A DNA stretch of 12,487 bases from Nitrospirae bacterium RBG_16_43_11 (GTDB lineage Bacteria; Nitrospirota; 9FT-COMBO-42-15; HDB-SIOI813), in assembly GCA_001805165.1 (NCBI GenBank), contig MHEI01000077.1, forward strand, positions 21,343 through 33,829. Direction: 5' to 3'. Positions within the stretch are counted from its first letter, which is position 1. Every line of letters starts with the position of its first letter. Below the pieces are notes generated by a model. It ran no database searches. It was not told where the DNA came from and worked only from the letters and a program-made list of their open reading frames with translations. Of this stretch, positions 6,210 through 12,487 are shown piece by piece. Made by a program: the position numbers and the translations under genes.

Positions 6210-7204
6210 AACCTTCTCCTTCCGGATTTGAAATGATCGTAGCCATGTGGTTCAATTTCAGTCTCTTTTCTATTTTCTCCCACTAATCTAATCCCTTTTA
6301 CAGAAGGAACTATCTCACCAATAATTGTAAACTTTACACGCTCCCGCTTGGATATAGTTTCTAATTTAGTCCTATTCTTTCCCTTAATAGTAAAAAGCAG
6401 CTCATAGTCTTCTCCTCCATATAATGCAAAAAATAAAGGGGCCTTTGCAAGCCTTTTCCTGATAGTATGAGGCACCTCAGGTAACGGTAGAAGATTCGCA
6501 TAAATACGTGCCCCAACGCTGCTTCTTTCGCAGATATGACCAAGGTCAGACAGCAATCCGTCACTTATGTCTATTGCAGCCGTTGCCAGGTTATTTTCGC
6601 TTAGGATAATTCCCTCTCTTACCCTGGGCACCGGACGGAGGTGAGATTTCATAAAATCTTCAGAGGGAGTTTTCATTGATAATCCGATAGCAGAACTGCC
6701 GGGAACTCCAGTTACATATATAAGATCACCCACCTTAGCGCCGGATCTCAGGAGAGCTTTGCCTGATGAAACCTCCCCTATTATTGTAGTATCTATTGTT
6801 ACTCCCCCCTTCGACCCGGATAAGTTACCTCCTACAACTGACACTCCGTATTTTGTTGAAATATCAGCAACGCCGTCAAGCAATTTGTCTATCTCTTTTA
6901 CGGATATTTTAGGCGGAAGAGCTATTGAAAGAAGTAGATATTTGGGCAAACCGCCCATGGCTGCAATATCACTTATTGAAACAGCGACGGACTTCCAGCC
7001 AATATCATAAAACGTACAATACTTCCTCGAAAAGTGAATGTTTTCTCTGATGGTATCTGTGGAAAATAGCAGCGCCTTCCGGGATGAGGGATTGATTATA
7101 GCAGCGTCATCCCCAATCCCGATGGCTATTGAACGGTCATTTGTGGGAAACTTGTTCTTTATGCGTTGTATTAGTCCGGCTTCTCCAATTTGCTCAATAT
7201 ACAT
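6203..7204 (-). CDS. thiL: Thiamine-monophosphate kinase
   Basis: The enzyme phosphorylates thiamine monophosphate to thiamine diphosphate with ATP, the last step of the vitamin B1 cofactor pathway, in the cytoplasm. The 333-residue length is normal. The family motifs are all present in order: GIGDDAA (29-35), STDT (48-51), SDIAAMGG (78-85), VGGNLSGS (124-131), IDISDGLLSDL (211-221), GGEDYELLF (263-271) and the C-terminal GYDHF (321-325). Its ATG directly follows the lon stop codon (TGAATG) and no Shine-Dalgarno sequence is visible, so translation probably depends on ribosomes finishing lon. The last codons, including an RRR run, carry the ribosome-binding site of the DsbA-like gene. No other thiamine gene is in the window. 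Confidence 0.96.
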   Translation of the reverse strand: MYIEQIGEAGLIQRIKNKFPTNDRSIAIGIGDDAAIINPSSRKALLFSTDTIRENIHFSRKYCTFYDIGWKSVAVSISDIAAMGGLPKYLLLSIALPPKISVKEIDKLLDGVADISTKYGVSVVGGNLSGSKGGVTIDTTIIGEVSSGKALLRSGAKVGDLIYVTGVPGSSAIGLSMKTPSEDFMKSHLRPVPRVREGIILSENNLATAAIDISDGLLSDLGHICERSSVGARIYANLLPLPEVPHTIRKRLAKAPLFFALYGGEDYELLFTIKGKNRTKLETISKRERVKFTIIGEIVPSVKGIRLVGENRKETEIEPHGYDHFKSGRRRLC

Positions 7205-9601
7205 TCAACGTTTAGTTACTCTTTTAGGTGACTTTTTTGCTCTCTTTGATTTAAATCCCTTAAGGGCAAGCGGCAACACATCATCCATCTTTTCAACCAA
7301 ATGGAACTGCATAACCTTGCGTATATTTTTGGGGATATCATCAAGGTCTTTCTCATTCTTCTTTGGCAATATAACCTCTTTTATACCCGCCCTTTTTGCT
7401 GCAAGAATTTTCTCTTTAAGGCCGCCGATTGGTAAAACCCGCCCCTGCAGGGTTACTTCCCCTGTCATTGCTACCTTATGATTTACAGCCTTGTTCATGA
7501 AAATAGATGCAATGGCAGTTGCCATTGTTATACCTGCAGAAGGACCATCCTTCGGAGTAGCGCCGGCAGGCACATGTATGTGAATATCATATCTGTTAAA
7601 CATATCTACTTTTATACCAAGATCCTTTGCCCTTGAGCGGATATAGCTTAAGGCTGCCTGCGCAGACTCCTTCATAATCTCACCCAGTTGACCGGTCAAC
7701 GTAAGGGTGCCCTTTCCCTTCATTATAGTAGCCTCAATATAGATTATGTCTCCGCCGGCCTCAGTCCATGCCAGACCTGTAGAAACACCGACCGTATCCT
7801 TTTCCTGCTCGGTTTCCGGCAGAAACCTCGGGGCGCCAAGATATTTATTCAGATTGTTCGGGTTGATTCTGTAAGTCCGTACCTTGCCTTCTGCAATCTG
7901 TTTTGCAACCTTACGGTAGACATTGGCAATCTCGCGTTCAAGGTTCCTGACACCTGCCTCCCTTGTATATTCTCCTATAATACGCTTTAAAGTTTCATTA
8001 GATATCAGTGCATCATTTTCTTTTATGCCATGCTCTTCAAGCTGCCGTGTCATGAGATAGTTTCTTGCAATCCCAAGTTTCTCTTCTTCTGTATAACCTG
8101 AAAGGTGGATTATCTCCATCCTGTCTCTCAAAGGCGGCAATATTGGATCTATGAGGTTCGCTGTTGTAATGAACATGACACTTGACAGATCAAATGGGAC
8201 CCCAAGGTAATGGTCACTGAATGCATTATTCTGTTCAGGATCAAGTACTTCAAGCAACGCTGCAGATGGGTCACCACGGAAGTCCATACCAACCTTGTCT
8301 ATCTCATCCATCATAAACACCGGATTGTTAGTCCCCGCCTGTTTGATACCCTGGATGATTCTTCCCGGAAGCGCTCCTACATACGTCCTGCGGTGACCAC
8401 GGATCTCTGCCTCATCACGAATACCACCAAGTGATATCCTTACGAACTCCCTTCCCAGCGCCTTTGCAATAGACTTACCAAGTGATGTCTTGCCAACTCC
8501 GGGAGGTCCGCAGAAACAAAGTATCGGCCCTTTCATCTTCTCTTTAAGTTTTCTTACACTCAGATATTCGAGAATACGTTCCTTGACTTTTTCAAGGTCA
8601 TAGTGGTCTTCATTCAACACCTTAGAGGCCGCCTTGATATCAAGATTATCTGCTGTGCCCTTACTCCACGGTATTTCAACCATCCATTCAAGGTATGTAC
8701 GCACAGTTGATGCCTCAGCACTGTCAGGATGCATCTTCTCAAGACGTTTTAATTGCTTGTCTACCTCCTTCAACACCTTCTCAGGCATTTTCGCCTCTTC
8801 TATCCTTTTCCTGAACTCGTTGACCTCTTCCTGTCTTTCATCCAAATCACCGAGTTCTTTTTGTATAGCCTTGAGCTGCTCCCTTAAGTAATACTCACGC
8901 TGCGTCTTGTCTATCTCACCCTTAGCCTCAGCCTGTATCTTCTGCTGCATCATCAGAACATCCAGTTCTTTTGTCAGAATCTCACTAACCTTTTTTAACC
9001 TCTGAACAGGATCATTAATCTCCAAAACCTCCTGCGCTACTTCAACCTTAAGGCCAAGATTGGATGTTATAATATCTGAAAGGCGCCCGGGGTCTTCAAT
9101 ATTCTCAATAATCACCATAATATCCGGCAGAAGCACCTTGCCAAGCGTAACCATCTTCTCAAGCTGCTCTTTTACATTCCGCATAAGGGCCTCAACTTCA
9201 AGCGTGACATCTACTTTCTTAGGCTCCTTAAGTTTATCTATCTCAACATTGTAGTACGGCTCCGTCTGAAGGTACTTCGTAGTCTTTGCCTTCGCAATTC
9301 CCTGAACAAGTATCTTTATCCTCCCATCCGGTAGTTTAAGCATCCTTGTTATCAAACCTACAGTACCAACCTTATAGATATCCTGCGGTGTGGGATTCTC
9401 CACTTCAAGCATTTTCTGTGCAACTAAGAATATAAGACGGTTTGATGCAAGGGCTGCCTCAATCGCCTTGATGGACATTTCACGGCCAACAAAAAGGGGA
9501 AGCAGCATATACGGAAATATTACTATGTCCCTTACCGGAAGGAGCGGTAACTTGTTGGGTATATCAATCTGTCCAAAATCCTGCTCTATTGGTTCTGCCA
9601 C
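7205..9601 (-). CDS. lon: ATP-dependent Lon protease
   Basis: This is a full-length (798-residue) LonA serine protease that degrades misfolded and selected regulatory proteins in the cytoplasm as a hexamer. The N-terminal substrate-binding domain covers about 18-210 and a coiled-coil helical region about 215-310. The AAA+ domain follows, with Walker A GPPGVGKT (365-372) and Walker B VFMMDEID (428-435). The protease domain begins near 600, with the Ser-Lys dyad S688 (in KDGPSAG) and K731 (in GGLKEK); their 43-residue spacing equals that of S679-K722 in E. coli Lon. The start codon is GTG, with a strong AAGGAGG 8 nt upstream (9610-9616). The C-terminus ends in a basic tail rich in K and R (about 782-798). 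I see no heat-shock promoter or CIRCE element in the 48-nt gap to galU, so it may be read from upstream promoters. Confidence 0.98.
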   Translation of the reverse strand: MAEPIEQDFGQIDIPNKLPLLPVRDIVIFPYMLLPLFVGREMSIKAIEAALASNRLIFLVAQKMLEVENPTPQDIYKVGTVGLITRMLKLPDGRIKILVQGIAKAKTTKYLQTEPYYNVEIDKLKEPKKVDVTLEVEALMRNVKEQLEKMVTLGKVLLPDIMVIIENIEDPGRLSDIITSNLGLKVEVAQEVLEINDPVQRLKKVSEILTKELDVLMMQQKIQAEAKGEIDKTQREYYLREQLKAIQKELGDLDERQEEVNEFRKRIEEAKMPEKVLKEVDKQLKRLEKMHPDSAEASTVRTYLEWMVEIPWSKGTADNLDIKAASKVLNEDHYDLEKVKERILEYLSVRKLKEKMKGPILCFCGPPGVGKTSLGKSIAKALGREFVRISLGGIRDEAEIRGHRRTYVGALPGRIIQGIKQAGTNNPVFMMDEIDKVGMDFRGDPSAALLEVLDPEQNNAFSDHYLGVPFDLSSVMFITTANLIDPILPPLRDRMEIIHLSGYTEEEKLGIARNYLMTRQLEEHGIKENDALISNETLKRIIGEYTREAGVRNLEREIANVYRKVAKQIAEGKVRTYRINPNNLNKYLGAPRFLPETEQEKDTVGVSTGLAWTEAGGDIIYIEATIMKGKGTLTLTGQLGEIMKESAQAALSYIRSRAKDLGIKVDMFNRYDIHIHVPAGATPKDGPSAGITMATAIASIFMNKAVNHKVAMTGEVTLQGRVLPIGGLKEKILAAKRAGIKEVILPKKNEKDLDDIPKNIRKVMQFHLVEKMDDVLPLALKGFKSKRAKKSPKRVTKR

Positions 9602-9609
9602 TTTACTGG

Positions 9610-9616
9610 CCTCCTT
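9610..9616 (-). promoter_or_regulatory. Ribosome-binding site deciding the GTG start of lon
   Basis: AAGGAGG on the minus strand lies 8 nt before GTG, the best-placed start in this frame, and fixes lon at a non-ATG codon. Confidence 0.8.
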
Positions 9617-9649
9617 TTTATATTGTAAAGGTTCAAACCCCTTTTATAT

Positions 9650-10522
9650 TCACAGCTTTAGTGTCTTTAAATAATTCCTGAAACTCTCTCCAAACTCTTC
9701 GTTCTTCAGTCCAATCTCTACGGTCGCCTGTAGAAACCCTAATTTATCCCCTGCATCGTATCGCTTTCCCTGAAATTTATACCCGTAAACAGGCATCGTC
9801 TTCACAAGCTCCCTCAGTGCGTCTGTAAGCTGTATTTCCTTTCCCCTGCCGGGTTCTGTTTTCTCAAGAAGACCAATGATCTCGGGGGCAAGTATGTATC
9901 TTCCTATTATTGCAAGATTCGACGGGGCATCTTCTATACTGGGCTTCTCAACCATATCATATATCTTATATACCCCATCTGCAATAGGTACGGCTTTTAT
10001 TATACCATAACTGGATACCTGACTTCTATCAACTTCCTGAACCGCTATTACGCTTGCTCCGTACTTATTATATATTTCCAGCATCTGTTTGAGTACCGGC
10101 ACTTCTGAATCTATTATGTCATCACCAAGGAGTACAGCAAAAGGTTCATCTCTGACAAGATTTTTTGCACAGAGAATAGCATGACCAAGCCCCAACGCCT
10201 CTTTTTGCCTGACGTAGCATATATCCACCATATTCGATATTTTTTTTATCTCCGCTAATAATTTTTTATTCCCTTTTTCTTTAAGAACATTCTCAAGTTC
10301 ATAAGATATATCGAAATGGTCCTCAATGGCACGCTTCCCCCGGCCTGTAATAATGATTATCTCTTCTATACCGGAAGCAATAGCCTCCTCCACAACATAC
10401 TGGATCAGAGGCTTGTCGACCAGGGGGAGCATTTCCTTGGGAGATGCCTTAGTTGCCGGAAGAAATCTTGTACCTAATCCTGCGGCAGGGAAAATTGCCT
10501 TCTTTACGGGGCGTACCGCCAT
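9650..10522 (-). CDS. galU: UTP-glucose-1-phosphate uridylyltransferase
   Basis: The enzyme makes UDP-glucose from UTP and glucose-1-phosphate, feeding polysaccharide, lipopolysaccharide and glycogen-type pathways in the cytoplasm. The 290-residue length fits bacterial GalU. The nucleotide-binding loop with GLGTRFLPATKASPKEM (15-31) is intact, followed by RQKEALGLGHA (105-115), LLGDDI (131-136), a VEKPS segment in the middle and KRYDAGDKLGF near the C-terminus. The frame can be extended six codons to a TTG at 10540. I prefer the ATG because GGGAG (10534-10538) lies 11 nt before it and family members begin close to the KKAIFPAAG segment. A promoter-like element lies upstream in the gap after coaE. 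RfbA-type dTDP-glucose synthases are related, but the KASPKEMLP loop is the GalU form. Confidence 0.95.
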   Translation of the reverse strand: MAVRPVKKAIFPAAGLGTRFLPATKASPKEMLPLVDKPLIQYVVEEAIASGIEEIIIITGRGKRAIEDHFDISYELENVLKEKGNKKLLAEIKKISNMVDICYVRQKEALGLGHAILCAKNLVRDEPFAVLLGDDIIDSEVPVLKQMLEIYNKYGASVIAVQEVDRSQVSSYGIIKAVPIADGVYKIYDMVEKPSIEDAPSNLAIIGRYILAPEIIGLLEKTEPGRGKEIQLTDALRELVKTMPVYGYKFQGKRYDAGDKLGFLQATVEIGLKNEEFGESFRNYLKTLKL

Positions 10523-10576
10523 ATTAACATCTGCTCCCAATTAAGTTTCTGAAATATCCCCAATAATAGCTATTGT

Positions 10577-10605
10577 ATGTTACAAAAATGAGGTAGAAAA
10601 GTCAA
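10577..10605 (-). promoter_or_regulatory. Candidate sigma-70 promoter of galU (and lon)
   Basis: On the minus strand a -35 TTGACT, a 17-nt spacer and a -10 TAACAT overlap the coaE stop codon. The predicted transcript would start near 10570, leaving a leader of roughly 48 nt with the GGGAG ribosome-binding site. It could drive galU-lon-thiL and the two redox genes independently of coaE. Confidence 0.5.
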
Positions 10606-11228
10606 TGAACAGAACTCTTCTCTTTAACAGATAAAACCTTTAACATCTCAAATATATACCTGACCTGCTTTTCTACATCCTCCTCAGATATTGAGGTATC
10701 AATTATGTAATCAGCATATTTTTTCTTTTCTGTAACAGGCATCTGGGTATTTATCCTTTCCAGTGCCTCTTCTCTCGATAAGTTGTTCCTGTTCATTAAA
10801 CGGCTTATCTGCAATTCTTCATTTACATATACCAGAATAACAATATCAACCATTTCATATGCGCCTGTCTCAATCAGGAGGGCTGCATCAAGAATAACAA
10901 CAGCATGGGGATACACTTCTACTATCTTTTTCTTTAAGTTAGCTGCCTCTTCTAATATTTTTGGATGCATTATGGAGTTTAAAATAGTCCTTTTTGCAGC
11001 GTCCTGAAAGACAATACTACCGAGCATCTGCCTGTTTATATTACCATCCGGCAACAGGATGCCCCTGCCAAAAGCTTCCACTATCTCCTCCCACGCAGGA
11101 AGTTCATGTTTAACAATCTCATGCGCAATGACATCAGCATCTATGATAAAAGAACCGAGTGCGCGGAACATTGCTGATACCAGACTTTTCCCTGTTGCTA
11201 TACCACCTGTAAGACCTGCAAAGACCAT
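10602..11228 (-). CDS. coaE: Dephospho-CoA kinase
   Basis: The enzyme phosphorylates the 3'-hydroxyl of the ribose in dephospho-CoA, the last step of coenzyme A synthesis, in the cytoplasm. The 208-residue length is typical. The P-loop GLTGGIATGKS (5-15) is the family's form, followed by IDADVIAHE (29-37), the conserved HP near residue 88, ILDAALLIE (112-120) in place of the more usual P-L-L-[FY]-E, RLMNRNNLSREEALERI in the lid region, and Q162-M-P then ADYIIDTS near 172-179. No Shine-Dalgarno sequence is visible before the ATG, while a TATGAT lies close upstream. It is divergent from the TPR gene and is the first gene of the long minus-strand run; galU follows after 79 nt. Confidence 0.95.
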   Translation of the reverse strand: MVFAGLTGGIATGKSLVSAMFRALGSFIIDADVIAHEIVKHELPAWEEIVEAFGRGILLPDGNINRQMLGSIVFQDAAKRTILNSIMHPKILEEAANLKKKIVEVYPHAVVILDAALLIETGAYEMVDIVILVYVNEELQISRLMNRNNLSREEALERINTQMPVTEKKKYADYIIDTSISEEDVEKQVRYIFEMLKVLSVKEKSSVH

Positions 11229-11239
11229 ATAAATCTTTT

Positions 11240-11245
11240 ATCATA
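11240..11245 (-). promoter_or_regulatory. Possible -10 element of coaE
   Basis: TATGAT on the minus strand ends 11 nt before the coaE ATG, so a transcript would begin only a few bases before the start codon. There is no good -35 hexamer at 16-18 nt, so this is weak. Confidence 0.3.
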
Positions 11246-11307
11246 CTAAACCGTAATAAACAATAGAGTAAGACGGGCAATGCACACCTTACTAATGTTT
11301 CAACATA

Positions 11308-11336
11308 TTGACACTATTCAACAATTAGAGTAACCT
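11308..11336 (+). promoter_or_regulatory. Candidate sigma-70 promoter of the TPR gene
   Basis: A perfect -35 TTGACA, a 17-nt spacer and a partial -10 TAACCT are followed 7 nt later by the ATG. Transcription would start at or beside the start codon, and there is no Shine-Dalgarno sequence, so the mRNA may be leaderless. The -10 matches the consensus at only three of six positions. Confidence 0.5.
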
Positions 11337-11343
11337 ACCTCCG

Positions 11344-12054
11344 ATGACACCGGAACAGCAGGAGACATATGAACAGGGCAGGACTTACTTTGAGCAGGGT
11401 AAGTTAAATGATTCATTAAGATGCTTCCTTGAGCTGATTAAGGATAATTCTCACAGGTTCGCGGATGTACATAACAAGGTAGGTGTAATATATCATCATA
11501 AGGGTATTCTGGAGAACGCAATTGCAAGTTTCGAAAAGGCGCTGAGGGTAAATCCATCGTATACAGAAGCCGCTATCAACCTGTCAATCGTCTATAATGA
11601 GCTTGGGAAATATGAAGAGGCAAGCAAGATATTTCACATGGCGGTAAAAACCGTCTCTAAGGCCCGTAAGATAAAAGATCCTTATATTGAAGGTAAGCTC
11701 GCAAATGAACATGCACATCTTGGGAGCCAGTATTATGATCTTGGCAGATATAAAGAAGCAATCATTGAATATAAGAAGGGATTAAAACTCCGCCCATGGT
11801 TCGCAGATATAATCACCCAACTTGGTATTGCTTATAGAGACAACGGTGAATTTGAGAAGGCTATCGAAACCTTTCAAAAAGCCATTGAAATCAATCAAAG
11901 ACACCTGCCGGCTGTAATAAACCTTGGAATAACTTACTACATGATGGGATTTGTAGACCTTGCCCTCAGGGAGTGGAAAAATGCACTTGCAATAGACCCC
12001 GATAACAGGGATGCTAGGGTATACATCTCCTTAGTATCAAGCGCCAGATATTAA
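11344..12054 (+). CDS. Tetratricopeptide repeat (TPR) protein
   Basis: This 236-residue protein is almost entirely TPR helices, giving a curved scaffold for protein-protein contact. About six repeats can be laid out: roughly 5-38, 41-74, 75-108, 121-154, 155-188 and 189-222. Several show the consensus G/A/Y/A/P pattern, for example ILENAIASFEKALRVNPSY and EFEKAIETFQKAIEINQ. A charged linker (about 105-120) breaks the series after repeat 3. There is no signal peptide, membrane segment or added catalytic domain, so it is probably cytoplasmic. Its partner is unknown. The ABC transporter ATPase gene begins 10 nt after its stop, so the two are likely cotranscribed, though TPR proteins are not a standard part of peptide transporters. 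Confidence 0.88.
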   Translation: MTPEQQETYEQGRTYFEQGKLNDSLRCFLELIKDNSHRFADVHNKVGVIYHHKGILENAIASFEKALRVNPSYTEAAINLSIVYNELGKYEEASKIFHMAVKTVSKARKIKDPYIEGKLANEHAHLGSQYYDLGRYKEAIIEYKKGLKLRPWFADIITQLGIAYRDNGEFEKAIETFQKAIEINQRHLPAVINLGITYYMMGFVDLALREWKNALAIDPDNRDARVYISLVSSARY

Positions 12055-12064
12055 TGCAATCCAA

Positions 12065-12487
12065 ATGTTACTTTCTGTAAATAGACTCAAGACACACTTT
12101 ACAACCCCGGATGGCGTAATACGCGCTGTTGATGATGTAAGCTTTAAGGTTGATAAAGGAAAAGTCATGGGACTCGTAGGTGAGTCCGGGTGTGGCAAGA
12201 GTATGACAGCCCTCAGTTTGATGCGGCTTGTACCTCCTCCTGGCCGGATCGTCTCCGGCGAAATGTTTTTTGACGGACACGACCTTTTAAAACTAAACAG
12301 TGAAGAGATAAGGAAACTAAGAGGAAACCGTATGGCTATGGTCTTTCAGGACCCTATGACCTCGCTGAACCCTGTCTTTAGTGTTGGGAACCAGATTGCG
12401 GAAATACTCCGGGTTCATAAAGGCTTAAAGAGGTCTGAGGCACTTGATAAGGCGCAATTTCTGCTTCAACGCGTTGGCATACCAGAC
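12065..12487 (+). CDS. Peptide ABC transporter ATPase (OppD/DppD-like), partial
   Basis: The visible part is the first 141 residues of an ATP-binding subunit that powers import of di- or oligopeptides or a similar solute. Walker A is GESGCGKS (39-46) and the Q-loop is in VFQDPMTSLNP (93-103); both are in the exact form used by the OppD/DppD/NikD group. The signature LSGGQ, Walker B and the rest lie beyond the right edge. The ATG is 10 nt after the TPR stop and has no Shine-Dalgarno sequence. An earlier ATG overlapping that stop (12054) is in another frame and stops after 8 codons. The transported substrate cannot be told from the ATPase alone; permease and binding-protein genes would be expected further downstream. 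Confidence 0.93.
   Translation, partial: MLLSVNRLKTHFTTPDGVIRAVDDVSFKVDKGKVMGLVGESGCGKSMTALSLMRLVPPPGRIVSGEMFFDGHDLLKLNSEEIRKLRGNRMAMVFQDPMTSLNPVFSVGNQIAEILRVHKGLKRSEALDKAQFLLQRVGIPD

Noticed and set aside
10523..10540. TTG start for galU, adding six residues
   Set aside because: The ATG at 10522 has a GGGAG upstream and lies closer to the usual family start, whereas nothing well placed precedes the TTG.
12068..12280. Minus-strand open frame opposite the ABC ATPase
   Set aside because: It is antisense to the Walker A region of a clear ABC ATPase and has no features of its own.
1..12487. CRISPR array, tRNA, rRNA, IS element, toxin-antitoxin or defence genes
   Set aside because: I looked on both strands and found no spaced direct repeats, cloverleaf-like segments, transposase motifs or paired small genes; nearly all the sequence is covered by recognisable chromosomal genes.

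Overview
This is an ordinary-looking stretch of bacterial chromosome. It is gene-dense and moderately AT-rich, with no tRNA, rRNA, insertion sequence, phage gene or CRISPR array that I can see. The exported proteins (a DsbA-like thiol protein, a DUF1573/cytochrome c fusion, an NlpC/P60 hydrolase with LysM repeats) and the PilZ protein suggest a free-living Gram-negative bacterium. The gene style resembles Nitrospirota or deltaproteobacterial lineages, but that placement is an impression and cannot be proved from this window.

Layout. Positions 1-2399 (minus): an M24 metallopeptidase followed by adenine deaminase, whose 3' end runs off the left edge. Positions 2469-3533 (plus): a small PilZ-domain protein and an unrecognised exported helical protein, closed by a good intrinsic terminator at 3561-3599. 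The M24 and PilZ genes are divergent and share a 69-bp AT-rich intergenic region. Positions 3718-4746 (minus): a secreted LysM-LysM-NlpC/P60 cell-wall hydrolase. Positions 4876-11228 (minus): a long same-strand run, read in transcription order as coaE, galU, lon, thiL, a dsbA-like gene and the DUF1573-cytochrome c fusion. From lon onward the genes abut or overlap (lon/thiL 0 nt, thiL/dsbA-like 7 nt, dsbA-like/fusion 4 nt), which is strong evidence for one transcript. Positions 11344-12487 (plus): a TPR protein and, 10 nt later, the start of an oligopeptide-type ABC transporter ATPase cut by the right edge.

How the genes fit together. The long run mixes cofactor synthesis (CoaE for CoA, ThiL for thiamine diphosphate), UDP-glucose supply (GalU) and protein quality control (Lon), and ends with two exported redox proteins. 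Those two genes overlap by 4 nt, and one encodes a CPHC thiol active site while the other joins a conserved CxC motif to a cytochrome c domain. Together they are the best candidate for a little-described periplasmic thiol/heme system.

Two regulatory observations also stand out. The leader before the exported helical protein has an anti-Shine-Dalgarno segment that can pair with either of two ribosome-binding-like sequences. Several genes lack a Shine-Dalgarno sequence, and two of them have a promoter-like -10 element exactly 7 nt before the ATG, which suggests leaderless mRNAs. No spectacular novel system is evident.
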